Below are positions 49,984 to 58,194 of a stretch of DNA of 64,000 bases, piece after piece. The position numbers and the translations under genes were made by a program. The DNA comes from Taklimakanibacter sp050246735 (GTDB taxonomy: Bacteria; Pseudomonadota; Alphaproteobacteria; Rhizobiales; Aestuariivirgaceae), in assembly GCA_050246735.1 (NCBI GenBank), contig JBFWVM010000012.1, positions 1-64,000 of the forward strand. Reading direction: 5' to 3'. Positions within the stretch are counted from its first letter, which is position 1. Each line of letters opens with the position of its first letter. The notes beneath the pieces were generated by a model. The model did no database searches. It was not told the DNA's origin and was given only the letters and a program-made list of their open reading frames with translations.

Positions 49984-51060
49984 TCACTCCGCCGGCGCCG
50001 CGGCGAGCTGCTCCATGAACGGATAGTCGGTGTAGCCGGCGCTGCCCGGCGTATAGAAAGTCGTATCGTCCGGCGTGTTGAGCGGCGCGTTGCGGCGGAA
50101 GCGCTCGGGCAGGTCCGGATTGGCGATGAACAGCTTGCCGAAGGCCACGGCGTCGGCCTCGCCCGCGGCCACGGCGCGCTCGGCCACGTCCCGGGTGAAG
50201 TCCTGATTGGCGACATAGACGCCGCCGAAGGCTTTCTTCACGGCCGGCCCGATGCGCGGCGCGGCGAGCGACTCGCGCGCGACGATGAAGGCGATCTTGC
50301 GCCGCCCGAGCTCGCCGGCGACATAGGTGAATGTCGCTTCCGGCGTCGAATCGCCGATGTCGTGCGAGTCGCTCCTGAGATTGAGATGCACGCCGACGCG
50401 CTCCGGCCCCCAGACGGAGATGGCCGCATCGGCGGCCTCGAGCATGAGCCGCGCGCGGTTGGCGACCGGCCCGCCATAGTCGTCGGTGCGGCGGTTGGTC
50501 CGATCCTGCAGGAACTGGTCGAGCAGATAGCCATTGGCGCCGTGGAGCTCGACCCCGTCGAAACCGGCCTTGAGCGCATTCTCCGCACCCTGGCGGAAGG
50601 CCTCGACGATCCCGGGGATCTCGTCGCGGTCGAGGGCGCGCGGCGTCACATAGGGGCGCTTCGGCCTGATGTGGCTTACCGTGCCGGCCGGCTGCACCGC
50701 CGAGGGCGCCACCGGCAGCTCGCCATTGAGGAAGACGGGATCGGAAATGCGCCCGACATGCCAGAGCTGCAGGAAGATGCGCCCGCCTTTGGCATGGACC
50801 GCCTGCGTGACCCGGCGCCAGCCTTGCGTCTGCGCCGGCGACCAGATGCCTGGCGTGTCGGCATAGCCCACACCCATCGGCGTGACGCTGGTGGCTTCGC
50901 TGAGGATCAGCCCGGCCGAGGCGCGCTGCGCGTAATATTCGGCCATGAGCGGGTTGGGGATGCGCTCCGACCCGGCGCGGCTGCGCGTCAGGGGCGCCAT
51001 CAGGATGCGGTTGGGCAGGACATAGGGGCCGAGCTTGAGCGGATCGAACAAGGTGGGCAT
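49984..51060 (-). CDS. Old yellow enzyme family alkene reductase (NemA-like)
   Basis: A 358-residue FMN flavoprotein that reduces activated C=C bonds, nitrate esters or N-ethylmaleimide using NAD(P)H. Markers: LFDPLKLGPYVLPNRILMAPLTRSRA, the QLWHVGR segment, the substrate-anion-binding HGAN (ELHGANGYLLDQFLQ), and DDYGG. TIM-barrel length is normal. The ArsR-type regulator gene lies immediately upstream on the same strand (25 bases), suggesting it controls this enzyme in response to an electrophile or thiol stress. Confidence 0.92.
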   Translation of the reverse strand: MPTLFDPLKLGPYVLPNRILMAPLTRSRAGSERIPNPLMAEYYAQRASAGLILSEATSVTPMGVGYADTPGIWSPAQTQGWRRVTQAVHAKGGRIFLQLWHVGRISDPVFLNGELPVAPSAVQPAGTVSHIRPKRPYVTPRALDRDEIPGIVEAFRQGAENALKAGFDGVELHGANGYLLDQFLQDRTNRRTDDYGGPVANRARLMLEAADAAISVWGPERVGVHLNLRSDSHDIGDSTPEATFTYVAGELGRRKIAFIVARESLAAPRIGPAVKKAFGGVYVANQDFTRDVAERAVAAGEADAVAFGKLFIANPDLPERFRRNAPLNTPDDTTFYTPGSAGYTDYPFMEQLAAAPAE

Positions 51061-51085
51061 GACGGGTCTCTTTAGGTTGTGAGAT

Positions 51086-51400
51086 TCAGGATCGGGGCTG
51101 GATGTCCGGGAAGACGGCGTGGAGCAGGCCGGGAAAGCGTTCGTCGATATCCGCGCGGCGCAGGGTGTTGATCACCTCGACCCCCTTCTTCTCCGAGCGG
51201 ATGAGCCCCGCCTCGCGCAGGATCTTGTGATGGAAGGAGACCGTCGAGGGCGGCAGCGTCGCGCAGGCCTGGATGCAGCTCATGCTCTCGCTCGCCATGA
51301 GCTTGCCGATGATGTGGCGGCGCATGGGATCGGACAGGGCGTAAAGGACCGTGTCGAGCGAAATGTCGCCGGCGGCGGGATGGTTGAAGGCCCGGGGCAT
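51086..51400 (-). CDS. ArsR-family winged-helix transcriptional regulator
   Basis: About 104 residues from ATG 51400 (MPRAFNHPAAGD). An ATG at 51427 is in frame but its codons are AT-rich and unlike the gene, so I prefer the later one. The winged helix contains LYALSDPMRRHIIGKLM and the recognition helix PPSTVSFHHKILREAGLI. Two cysteines (SCIQACATLP) may sense thiol-reactive compounds. It precedes the old yellow enzyme gene by 25 bases, so it probably regulates that gene and itself. Confidence 0.85.
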   Translation of the reverse strand: MPRAFNHPAAGDISLDTVLYALSDPMRRHIIGKLMASESMSCIQACATLPPSTVSFHHKILREAGLIRSEKKGVEVINTLRRADIDERFPGLLHAVFPDIQPRS

Positions 51401-51495
51401 GGTCCGTAATTTAATCCAGAATTTCATTAGTTCAAGACTATTGCAGTATGCGGGATTGCGATGGGCGGGCGCCTTGATTTGGCCGCCGTCTTCAT

Positions 51496-51516
51496 CCTAT
51501 CCCGGACCGGGACAGG
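51496..51516. promoter_or_regulatory. Palindromic operator-like site upstream of parE
   Basis: Two 10-bp arms (CCTATCCCGG and CCGGGACAGG) flank a single base, with one mismatch. With so short a centre it is more like a protein-binding site than an RNA hairpin. It lies 60-80 bases before parE. The binding factor is unknown. Confidence 0.3.
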
Positions 51517-51577
51517 GAGGGCGAACTGGGATAGTTAGGGCCCGACGCCCGAAACGACTGATTCGACTGGAATTCTG

Positions 51578-53608
51578 ATGGCCAAGAACAAGGTGAAGGA
51601 CCTTTTTGACAAGCTCGAAGCCGAGATGGCGCCGCAGGCCGCCAAGGCGCGGACGATGAAGCGCAACGGCGACGAGAGCTATACCGCCGCCGACATCGAG
51701 GTCCTGGAGGGGCTCGAGCCGGTGCGCCGCCGGCCCGGCATGTATATCGGCGGCACGGACGAGAAGGCGCTCCATCATCTCTTCGCCGAGGTGATCGACA
51801 ACGCCATGGACGAGGCGGTGGCGGGCCATGCCTCCTGGATCGAGGTCGATTACGGCAAGGAGGGCTGGCTCACGGTCACCGACAATGGCCGCGGCATCCC
51901 GGTCGACCCGCATCCCAAGTTCAAGACCAAGTCCGCCCTCGAGGTCATCATGACGACGCTGCATGCCGGCGGCAAATTCGATTCCAAGGTCTATGAGACC
52001 TCGGGCGGCCTGCATGGCGTCGGCGTGTCGGTGGTGAATGCGCTCTCCGAGGATCTCACCGTCGAGGTGGCGCGCGGCCAGCAGCTCTATCGCCAGAGCT
52101 ACAGGCGCGGCCGGCCCTCGGGCAAGCTCGAGAAGCTCGGCAAGGTGAACAACCGGCGCGGCACCAGCGTGCGCTTCAGGCCCGATCCGCAGATCTTCGG
52201 CAAGGCCGTCGGGTTCTCGGGCGCGCGCCTGTTCCGCATGGCGCGGTCCAAGGCCTATCTCTTCGGCGGCGTCGAGATCCGCTGGTCCTGCGATCCTTCC
52301 CATATCAAGGACAAGGAGACGCCGGAAAAGGCGGTGCTGCATTTCCCCGGCGGCCTCAAGGACTTTCTCGAGGAGCGCCTGCACGGCCGGCCGCGCGTGG
52401 CGGACGAGATCTTCGCCGGCAAGGTGACCAAGCCCGGCGGCCACGGCTCGGTCGAATGGGCGATTGCCTGGTTCGGCGGCGAGGACGGCTTCATCTCCTC
52501 CTATTGCAACACCATTCCGACCCCCGACGGCGGCACCCACGAGCTCGGCCTGCGCTCGGCCCTGCTGCGCTCGCTCAAGACCTATGCCGAGCTTACCAGC
52601 AACAAGCGCGCCGGCGTCGTCACCGGCGACGACGTCATGTCGTCGTCGGGCGCGCTGCTTTCGGTCTTCATCCGCGAGCCGGAATTCCAGGGCCAGACCA
52701 AGGACAGGCTCGCCACGCCTGAGGCCGCGCGCATCGTCGAGGCGGCGATCCGCGACCATTTCGATCACTGGCTGACCGGCCATCCGGCCCAGGCCGACAA
52801 GCTGCTCGACTGGATCATCGAGCGCGCCGAGGAGCGCGTGCGGCGCCGCCAGGAGAAGGAGGTCGGCCGCAAGACCGCGATGCGCAAGCTGCGCCTGCCG
52901 GGCAAGCTCGCCGACTGCTCGTCGACCGCCGCCGACGGCTCGGAGCTGTTCATCGTGGAAGGCGATTCGGCCGGCGGCTCCGCCAAGCAGGCGCGGAACC
53001 GCGCCATCCAGGCGGTGCTGCCCTTGCGCGGCAAGATCCTCAACGTGGCGAGCGCCGGCAGGGACAAGCTCGCCCAGAACCAGCAGCTCTCCGATCTGCT
53101 CCAGGCCCTGGGCTGCGGCGCCGGGGCGAGCTATCGCGAGGCCGACCTGCGCTACGACAAGGTGATCGTCATGACCGACGCCGACGTCGACGGCGCCCAT
53201 ATCGCCTCGCTCCTCATCACCTTTTTCTACCGCCAGATGCCGCAGCTGATCGAGGAGGGCCATCTCTATCTGGCCGTCCCGCCGCTCTACAAGCTGGCGC
53301 AAGGCGCGAAGACCGCCTACGCCCGCAATGATCAGCACAAGGATGAATTGCTGAAGGGCGATTTCTCCGGGCGCGGCAAGGTCGAGATATCGCGCTTCAA
53401 GGGCCTGGGCGAGATGCTGCCCGGCCAGCTCAAGGAGACCACCATGGACCCCGCCAAGCGCGCGCTGCTGCGCGTGGCGCTCATGGGCGACGAGAAGACG
53501 ACGACCGCCAAGGTCGTCGAGCAGCTCATGGGCAACAAGCCCGAGGAGCGCTTCAAGTTCATCTCCAGCCGCGCCGAATTCGTGAGCGAGGAGGGGCTGG
53601 ATATTTAG
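51578..53608 (+). CDS. parE: DNA topoisomerase IV subunit B
   Basis: A 676-residue ATPase subunit of topoisomerase IV, which decatenates daughter chromosomes. The GHKL ATPase domain shows EVIDNAMDEAVAG, TDNGRGIPV and GGLHGVGVSVVNALSE; the TOPRIM domain shows VEGDSAGGSAKQ and MTDADVDGAHI; the C-terminus has KGLGEMLPGQLKETTMDP. The shorter GyrB-like insert pattern and start MAKNKVKDLFDKLEAEM fit ParE of Alphaproteobacteria. Partner parC is not in the window. Confidence 0.94.
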   Translation: MAKNKVKDLFDKLEAEMAPQAAKARTMKRNGDESYTAADIEVLEGLEPVRRRPGMYIGGTDEKALHHLFAEVIDNAMDEAVAGHASWIEVDYGKEGWLTVTDNGRGIPVDPHPKFKTKSALEVIMTTLHAGGKFDSKVYETSGGLHGVGVSVVNALSEDLTVEVARGQQLYRQSYRRGRPSGKLEKLGKVNNRRGTSVRFRPDPQIFGKAVGFSGARLFRMARSKAYLFGGVEIRWSCDPSHIKDKETPEKAVLHFPGGLKDFLEERLHGRPRVADEIFAGKVTKPGGHGSVEWAIAWFGGEDGFISSYCNTIPTPDGGTHELGLRSALLRSLKTYAELTSNKRAGVVTGDDVMSSSGALLSVFIREPEFQGQTKDRLATPEAARIVEAAIRDHFDHWLTGHPAQADKLLDWIIERAEERVRRRQEKEVGRKTAMRKLRLPGKLADCSSTAADGSELFIVEGDSAGGSAKQARNRAIQAVLPLRGKILNVASAGRDKLAQNQQLSDLLQALGCGAGASYREADLRYDKVIVMTDADVDGAHIASLLITFFYRQMPQLIEEGHLYLAVPPLYKLAQGAKTAYARNDQHKDELLKGDFSGRGKVEISRFKGLGEMLPGQLKETTMDPAKRALLRVALMGDEKTTTAKVVEQLMGNKPEERFKFISSRAEFVSEEGLDI

Positions 53609-53617
53609 CGTGCTTCA

Positions 53618-53848
53618 ATGTCGGCACTCGAAAGAGCCTATGAGATAAGAAACCCCATTCATGGGCTCGTTCCATTCAATGACTTGGAACGGGAAGTCAT
53701 TAACTCCGCCGCGTTTCAGCGCCTGCGACATATCAGGCAACTGGCGTGGACCGGCTACGTCTACCCCGGTGCCATGGCGAAGCTTGATTCGGCGGAGAAT
53801 GAGAAAAACAAGGTACTTTCGGGAAGGGGAGATCATGGAAAAGCATAA
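53618..53848 (+). pseudogene. Truncated HD-domain phosphohydrolase (dNTPase/YwfO-like) remnant
   Basis: A 76-residue frame. Residues 1-52 (MSALERAYEIRNPIHGLVPF and EREVINSAAFQRLRHIRQLA, ending VYPGAM) match the N-terminus of HD-superfamily nucleotide phosphohydrolases of the dGTPase/YwfO type. After YPGA the usual HTRFEHSLGV with the first metal His is missing; it jumps to KLDSAENEKNKVLSGRGDHGKA and stops. The central HD catalytic region is thus absent, leaving a probable internal-deletion remnant. Base use is less GC-rich than in flanking genes. It overlaps the next gene's ATG, as in an intact two-gene cassette. Confidence 0.65.
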
Positions 53849-54389
53849 TCAGCTTGGCCTGATAGCTTATTTAGCCGAAAGACTCGGTCAAAAAAATAAG
53901 CTGGGACGGAAGTCGGTCCAGAAGTTTATTCATATTGCGTCCGAGATGGGCAAGGTACCCACTGGATATCGGTTTTCCTTCTACACATATGGACCATATT
54001 CGAGAGAGCTTGCCGCAGACCTGGAGCTGGCCGAGGCAATTGATGGGGTCACCAGCAAACAAGACGCCACGACGGGCGCATTCGACATCAAAGCCGGCAA
54101 AGCTTCGAAAGCGATAATTCTCCACTCGAGGCTCTATCTCGATCAGCAAAAGTCGAAACTCGAGAGGATTTTTTGAGCTGTTTGGAGACTGTTCCGCCCG
54201 TACACTCGAGCTAACTCAACGATTATATGCTTGAAATCTGCGGAACTCGCAATCGCAGGATCGAAGGCCGGAATTCAAAAGCGAGTGAAGGAATTAAAGC
54301 CGAAATATTCCGACCGGGAAATTGAGGCAGCCTACGACAAGCTCGCTCGTATTGAAGCCCAACCCATTGAACAGGGCGACATCCACTAA
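53835..54389 (+). pseudogene. YwgA-like gene broken by two compensating frameshifts
   Basis: ATG 53835 follows a strong AAGGGGAGATC. The first 113 codons read MEKHNQLGLIAYLAERLGQK with GRKSVQKFIHIASEM and GYRFSFYTYGPYSRELAADLE, similar to Bacillus YwgA-type proteins, and stop at TGA 54174-54176 just after six Ts. One base shift at the T-run continues the homology (FELFGDCSARTLELTQRLYA). A second shift near 54230 restores the original frame for LKSAELAIAGSKAGIQKRVK and YSDREIEAAYDKLARIE, ending at TAA 54387-54389. The two shifts cancel. It pairs with the HD remnant upstream. Either a decayed gene or homopolymer sequence errors. Confidence 0.62.
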
Positions 54390-54402
54390 AGCGTAAGCTC
54401 CA

Positions 54403-54427
54403 GCCGGAACTTCGGTGAGGTTCCGGC
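54403..54427. repeat. 8-bp hairpin after the YwgA-like gene
   Basis: GCCGGAAC and GTTCCGGC form a perfect stem with a 9-base loop. It is 14 bases after the TAA at 54389 and has no T-tract. It may mark the end of the HD/YwgA transcript or lie in the leader of the DUF2934 gene. Confidence 0.35.
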
Positions 54428-54470
54428 GCTTATCGGGACGCCGGCAGCCATTGCCGGCAAGGAGCTGACC

Positions 54471-54809
54471 ATGACCAGATTGTCACCCGTCACCGAAGAG
54501 CGCATCCGCGAGCGCGCCTATCGCCTGTGGATCGAGGAAGGCCGGCCGGACGGCAAGGCTTCCGAGCATTGGGAGAAGGCGCGTGAGCTTCTCGAGCTCG
54601 AGGCCGACCCCGAGGAAGGCCGGGAGGAGCCGGACGAAGGCTATAACGATCCGGGTCCCTGGGGCGAGCCTGTCGAGCAGGCTTCCGTCCTCGAGAATCT
54701 GGGCGAATTCCCGACCATGACCGATCAGGGCGAGCAGGAAATCCCCAGACGGCGCAAACCCGCCGCGACCAAGCGCCGGCCGAGCGTGTCGCGAAAGCGG
54801 CCGATGTAG
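54471..54809 (+). CDS. DUF2934 domain small protein
   Basis: A 112-residue protein. The N-terminal ~45 residues are a DUF2934 helix pair (RIRERAYRLWIEEGRPDGKASEHWEKA). The middle is acidic (DPEEGREEPDEGYNDPGPWGE) and the C-terminus is Arg/Lys-rich (RRRKPAATKRRPSVSRKRPM), possibly nucleic-acid binding. Function unknown; the family is common in rhizobia. AAGGAG precedes the ATG. Confidence 0.85.
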   Translation: MTRLSPVTEERIRERAYRLWIEEGRPDGKASEHWEKARELLELEADPEEGREEPDEGYNDPGPWGEPVEQASVLENLGEFPTMTDQGEQEIPRRRKPAATKRRPSVSRKRPM

Positions 54810-54826
54810 GCGTCACGTGAGACGTC

Positions 54827-55057
54827 ATGCCGTCCACAGCGATCAGGCGCATCGCCTATGAGGCGGAGAGCCGAACCCTCAGCGTCTGGTTCCGGCCTTC
54901 AGGCAGGCTCTATCGCTATTATGATGTGCCGCCGGATGTCCATGCCGCCTTCCGCGCCGCCGGCTCGAAAGGACGGTTCTTCAATTTGAACATCAGGGAC
55001 CGGTACCCGTTCCAGCACGTCGCCGAGCCGGATGACGACGGCCGCCACGCCGCCTAG
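54827..55057 (+). CDS. KTSC domain protein
   Basis: A 76-residue protein with a nearly complete KTSC domain: STAIRRIAYEAESRTLSVWF, LYRYYDVPPDVHAAFRAA and SKGRFFNLNIRDRYPF. The domain is named after a Lys-Thr-Ser-Cys region in some lysyl-tRNA synthetase-like proteins and may bind nucleic acid; here the role is unknown. It lies 17 bases after the DUF2934 gene and is probably co-transcribed. Confidence 0.88.
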   Translation: MPSTAIRRIAYEAESRTLSVWFRPSGRLYRYYDVPPDVHAAFRAAGSKGRFFNLNIRDRYPFQHVAEPDDDGRHAA

Positions 55058-55061
55058 GGAC

Positions 55062-55277
55062 TCAATCGTCGCGGTCTTTCGGCGCAGGCCCATCGCCTGG
55101 GAAGGAAGCAGTCTGCAGCTTTGCTTCGCGGGACGCGTCTTCGTGCCGCGGCATGACGTTGACGTCCTCGCCGGGCATTCCGGTCTTGTCCGCCTGTCTG
55201 GCTTTCTCGCCGGTCGGCGCGACGGCGATGAGGCTTGTCCCGATCAGGACGATGGCTATGAGGCTGCGCGGCTTCAT
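55062..55277 (-). CDS. Small exported hypothetical protein
   Basis: A 71-residue protein with a probable signal peptide (MKPRSLIAIVLIGTSLIAVA) followed by a short charged, Pro/Asp-rich segment without a recognised domain. G/C third positions support it as coding; AAGGACC lies upstream of the ATG. Convergent with the KTSC gene. Function unknown. Confidence 0.55.
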   Translation of the reverse strand: MKPRSLIAIVLIGTSLIAVAPTGEKARQADKTGMPGEDVNVMPRHEDASREAKLQTASFPGDGPAPKDRDD

Positions 55278-55356
55278 GCTGCGGAGGTCCTTCCGAATCG
55301 AACGGAGGCGGTCCGCCGTCAGACCGCCTCCGTCTCGCCGTCCGGTAGCTCTGAAA

Positions 55357-55548
55357 TCAGTTCAGAAACTCACGGAGCTCGATTTGTGCACGGTTGATGC
55401 CGATGTCGCGGAGCAAGTGGTCATCCAGAGAGCGCAGATGCTCCTTGTCGGCGGCACGGACGAAGTGCCGGCGGACGCGCTCGAACAGACCGGGCGCCGG
55501 GCGCTGGCGTGAGCCGAGGGCGATGCCGCGGGCGGTGTCGAGTGTCAT
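55357..55548 (-). CDS. DUF1127 small protein
   Basis: A 63-residue protein ending in the DUF1127 (YjiS-like) domain: VRRHFVRAADKEHLRSLDDHLLRDIGINRAQI. A strong AGGAGG precedes the ATG. In other Alphaproteobacteria small DUF1127 proteins affect RNA turnover and phosphate/carbon physiology by binding RNA; the exact role here is unknown. The N-terminus is basic and flexible. Confidence 0.9.
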   Translation of the reverse strand: MTLDTARGIALGSRQRPAPGLFERVRRHFVRAADKEHLRSLDDHLLRDIGINRAQIELREFLN

Positions 55549-55831
55549 GAGTGGCCTCCTGAAAGAGAAGTAGCTGCTGTCCCGATGACATTGCTTCTAG
55601 CAAGAGCACGCATAATCCACCCTGAACGGGCCGTTCATCTGCCGTTTAGGAATCCAGATGGCCGACGAAGCTCGATTTTCCGCCTTTTCCTCGCCCCAAT
55701 ACCCGGCTTTATGCTGTCCGGGGAGGCGCCGAAAACCCGTTCCCGGCGTTCGCTTCCAAGATATCGATTTGGCGCGAATCCATTTCGGCGAAGCGATTCC
55801 ACTTCGCCGGGATGCGCGCTAGAGTGAGGCC
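55549..55831. other. Intergenic region between divergent DUF1127 and amidotransferase genes
   Basis: About 280 bases with no convincing gene; short open frames here have poor composition and no ribosome binding site. It should contain the promoters of both flanking genes. No palindrome or known motif stands out. Confidence 0.4.
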
Positions 55832-56563
55832 ATGGCAGATTCGCAGGAGATGCTTCTCGTCGTGCACGACCGCGATGAAATGGACGACCGGGCCTCGGCC
55901 TGGGCGCGCCGCCGGGGCTATGCGCTGCGCTGGATCTGCCCTGCCGACGGCGACACCTTGCCGGCGCTCGATGAGCGCGTCGCCGGCATCGTGGTCTATG
56001 GCGGCGCCCAGGACGTCGACCAGCAGGACCGCTTTCCATATCTGAAGGACGAGATGCTGCTTCTGGAATCCGCCCTGAAGCGGGAGGTGCCGGTGCTCGG
56101 CCTTTGCCTGGGCGCCCAGCTTCTCGCTCACATGCTGGGCGAGACCGTGTCCGGCCATCCGGAGGGCCATGCCGAATACGGCTATTACGATCTCGTGCCC
56201 ACGGCGGAAGGCAGGAGCGTCTTCGGCGCGCCGATGAAGGTGCTGCAGTCGCATTGGCACGGCTGGTACCGAACGCCGAAAGGAACGGTGAAGCTCGCCG
56301 GCACCGAGGCCTTTCCGGAGCAGGCCTTCCGCCATGGCCGCAATGCCTATGGCTTCCAGTTCCATCCCGAGACGAGCCGCGCCGGGCTGACGCGCTGGAT
56401 CTCGCGCCGGGCGCCGCACAAGCAGGCGATGAAGGGCGCTCATCCGGCCGATCGTCAGCTGGCGGACAATCTTCTTTACGACCGGGCGCTCGCCGCCTGG
56501 TTCGACGCGTTCCTCGACGCCTGGACGGACGGACGGCAGATCGGATACGAGGCAGCGGAATGA
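55832..56563 (+). CDS. Class I glutamine amidotransferase domain protein (GMP-synthase-like)
   Basis: A 243-residue cytoplasmic enzyme with the triad nucleophile Cys92 in GLCLGAQLLAH and His178/Glu180 in GFQFHPE. It resembles stand-alone GATase1 proteins related to GuaA and YfeJ that hydrolyse gamma-glutamyl bonds. No acceptor domain is fused, so the substrate is unknown. The GNAT gene overlaps its stop by 4 bases (ATGA), suggesting a joint pathway or at least co-translation. Confidence 0.88.
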   Translation: MADSQEMLLVVHDRDEMDDRASAWARRRGYALRWICPADGDTLPALDERVAGIVVYGGAQDVDQQDRFPYLKDEMLLLESALKREVPVLGLCLGAQLLAHMLGETVSGHPEGHAEYGYYDLVPTAEGRSVFGAPMKVLQSHWHGWYRTPKGTVKLAGTEAFPEQAFRHGRNAYGFQFHPETSRAGLTRWISRRAPHKQAMKGAHPADRQLADNLLYDRALAAWFDAFLDAWTDGRQIGYEAAE

Positions 56564-57120
56564 CGATCGTCACCATACTTCCCGCGGTCGAGACGCCCTC
56601 CCTGGTCCTGCGCGAGATCGAGGCGCGCGACTGGAAGGCGTTCTCGCACTTCATGACGCAGTCGGCCTATCAGCGCCATATCGCGCTGCGGCTCCGCGGC
56701 GAGGAGGATGTCAGGAACTTCGTCACCCGCCAGGTGGCGCGCCAGGGCGACGAGCGCCGCCATATCTTCCATCTCGCCGCAGAGGAAAAGGCTCGCGGCT
56801 TCGCGGTCGGCGACGGCTTCATCATTCTGGGCCGCGGCGGCCTGGCCGAGATCGGCTGGGGCGTGGCGCCCGATCTGTGGGGCAGGGGCTTCGGCACCCA
56901 GATCGGCCGCGCGCTTCTGGGCCTTGCCGTCGAGCGCGTCGGCGCCGCGCGCGTCTGGGCCAAGGTGATGGCCGGCAATTCGGCCTCCCTCAAGCTCGCC
57001 CGCCGCATCGGCCTCCGGCACGAGCGCTCGCATCCGGACTATCCGGCCGGCCGCGGCCGTTTCGAAGCGGTTGAATTCTTCACCGTGACGGCGGAAGATT
57101 ATTTCGACGCCGGCTATTGA
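56560..57120 (+). CDS. GNAT-family N-acetyltransferase
   Basis: A 186-residue RimJ/RimL-type acetyltransferase. The N-terminus SLVLREIEARDWKAFSHFM, the GWGVAPDLWGRGFGTQIGRALL acetyl-CoA motif A and VMAGNSASLKLARRIGL are typical. Substrate (an amine or protein N-terminus) unknown. It starts at ATG 56560 within the amidotransferase stop; the frame is open upstream through that gene, but not used. Confidence 0.88.
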   Translation: MTIVTILPAVETPSLVLREIEARDWKAFSHFMTQSAYQRHIALRLRGEEDVRNFVTRQVARQGDERRHIFHLAAEEKARGFAVGDGFIILGRGGLAEIGWGVAPDLWGRGFGTQIGRALLGLAVERVGAARVWAKVMAGNSASLKLARRIGLRHERSHPDYPAGRGRFEAVEFFTVTAEDYFDAGY

Positions 57121-57162
57121 GCCGCCGATCCGGTCCCACCACCGAACCCGAGGGGGCAAGCC

Positions 57163-57714
57163 ATGGCCTCGACGCCGCCCATTTGCGATTTTGGCTGGAA
57201 GGCCAGGGATTTCAGCCTGCCGGCGACCGACGGCAAGACCTATGCGCTTGCCGATATCCGCGGGCCCGCGGGCACGCTGATCGTGTTCATCTGCAACCAT
57301 TGTCCCTATGTGAAGGCGATCGCGGAGAAGCTCGTGCGGGATGCGAAGGATCTCCAGAAGGCCGGCATCGGCGTGGCGGCGATCTGCTCCAATGATCCCA
57401 TCGCCTATCCGGAAGACTCTTTCGACAGGATGGCGGCCTTCGCCGCGGCCAACGGCTTTCCCTTCCCCTATCTCCATGACGAAAGCCAGGCGGTGGCGCG
57501 CGCCTATGACGCCGTCTGCACGCCGGATTTCTTCGGCTTCAACGCAAAGGACGAATTGCAGTATCGCGGCCGCCTCGACGCGTCGCGCACATCGCCGGTG
57601 CCGGGCGCCCGCCGCGATCTCCATGAGGCGATGATGGAAGTGGCGCGCAGCGGAAAAGGACCCGCCGAGCAGATCGCCTCGATGGGCTGCTCGATCAAGT
57701 GGAAGGCGGCCTAG
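57163..57714 (+). CDS. Thioredoxin-fold (AhpC/TSA-like) family protein
   Basis: A 183-residue cytoplasmic protein without signal peptide. LPATDGKTYALADIRG begins the fold and ICNHCPYVKAI contains C44-N-H-C47, the motif of a family of thioredoxin-like proteins common in bacteria with unknown target. The overall fold is peroxiredoxin/TlpA-like. GAGGGGG precedes the ATG. Another cysteine (MGCSIKWKAA) lies near the end. Confidence 0.85.
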   Translation: MASTPPICDFGWKARDFSLPATDGKTYALADIRGPAGTLIVFICNHCPYVKAIAEKLVRDAKDLQKAGIGVAAICSNDPIAYPEDSFDRMAAFAAANGFPFPYLHDESQAVARAYDAVCTPDFFGFNAKDELQYRGRLDASRTSPVPGARRDLHEAMMEVARSGKGPAEQIASMGCSIKWKAA

Positions 57715-57735
57715 CGCGAAGGATCGCCGGATGCC

Positions 57736-57752
57736 GTCCGGCCGTGCCGGAC
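57736..57752. repeat. 7-bp hairpin between convergent genes
   Basis: GTCCGGC-CGT-GCCGGAC forms a tight stem located between the thioredoxin-like gene and the convergent small gene ending at 57761. No T-tract on either side. It could help terminate either transcript. Confidence 0.35.
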
Positions 57753-57760
57753 GCTGCCGC

Positions 57761-57952
57761 CTATTTCTCGACCTTGGACGGCCGCTTGAGGGGAGCGGTC
57801 GCGATTGCGAAGAGGTCCTCCGTCTCGTCGGGGATGATCATATAGCGCACGCCCGGAAAGATGATGATCTGCGCCGGCCGGTTGGCGTTCGCCTGGGCCG
57901 GCGGCGGGGACGGGGCGCGCTTTGGGAACGGAATGACGACGGCGTCCGGCAT
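57761..57952 (-). CDS. Small hypothetical protein with FPGVRY motif
   Basis: A 63-residue protein from ATG 57952 with GGGAGACC upstream. The sequence contains VVIPFPKRAPSPP and IIIFPGVRYMIIPD segments and a basic C-terminus. I recall similar short proteins in rhizobial genomes but no function. The G/C third positions support coding. An imperfect EcfG-like promoter on the minus strand (58018-58043) would serve it. Confidence 0.55.
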   Translation of the reverse strand: MPDAVVIPFPKRAPSPPPAQANANRPAQIIIFPGVRYMIIPDETEDLFAIATAPLKRPSKVEK

Positions 57953-58017
57953 TGAGGTCTCCCGGTGGGTCGAAAGCATCGAACTTGGCGCGACTCTAGA
58001 GGACGCCCGCCGAAGGA

Positions 58018-58043
58018 ACGCTGAATGGGCCTGTCAGCTTCCG
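58018..58043 (-). promoter_or_regulatory. Possible EcfG-type stress promoter
   Basis: On the minus strand GGAAG (58043-58039) is followed after 17 bases by CGTT (58021-58018), differing by one base from the EcfG general-stress consensus GGAAC-N16/17-CGTT. It would serve the 63-residue gene starting at 57952. One mismatch makes it tentative. Confidence 0.3.
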
Positions 58044-58194
58044 TTCATAGCTGACGCGCCTGCAGGTCCCGTCCTCGCGTTACGGCAGTCTCCGGACCTG
58101 CCTTGCACGCCGGGGACGCCGGGAGACGGGCTCGGCGATGCTCTGGACACGGACGGCTCATCCGGGCCACTCTCGGTGAGAAAAGTTCACTGTC

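Noticed and set aside
54403..54427. Intrinsic terminator after the YwgA-like gene
   Set aside because: Good stem but no run of T on either strand, so listed only as a hairpin.
53609..55560. Genomic island or prophage remnant
   Set aside because: The HD/YwgA block looks foreign, but there is no integrase, tRNA or direct repeat, and the next genes (DUF2934, KTSC, DUF1127) are ordinary rhizobial genes.
58015..58045. EcfG promoter on the plus strand (GGAAC...CGTT) for the LysR gene
   Set aside because: The spacer is 22 bases, too long for EcfG; only the minus-strand reading has a 17-base spacer, and it has a mismatch.
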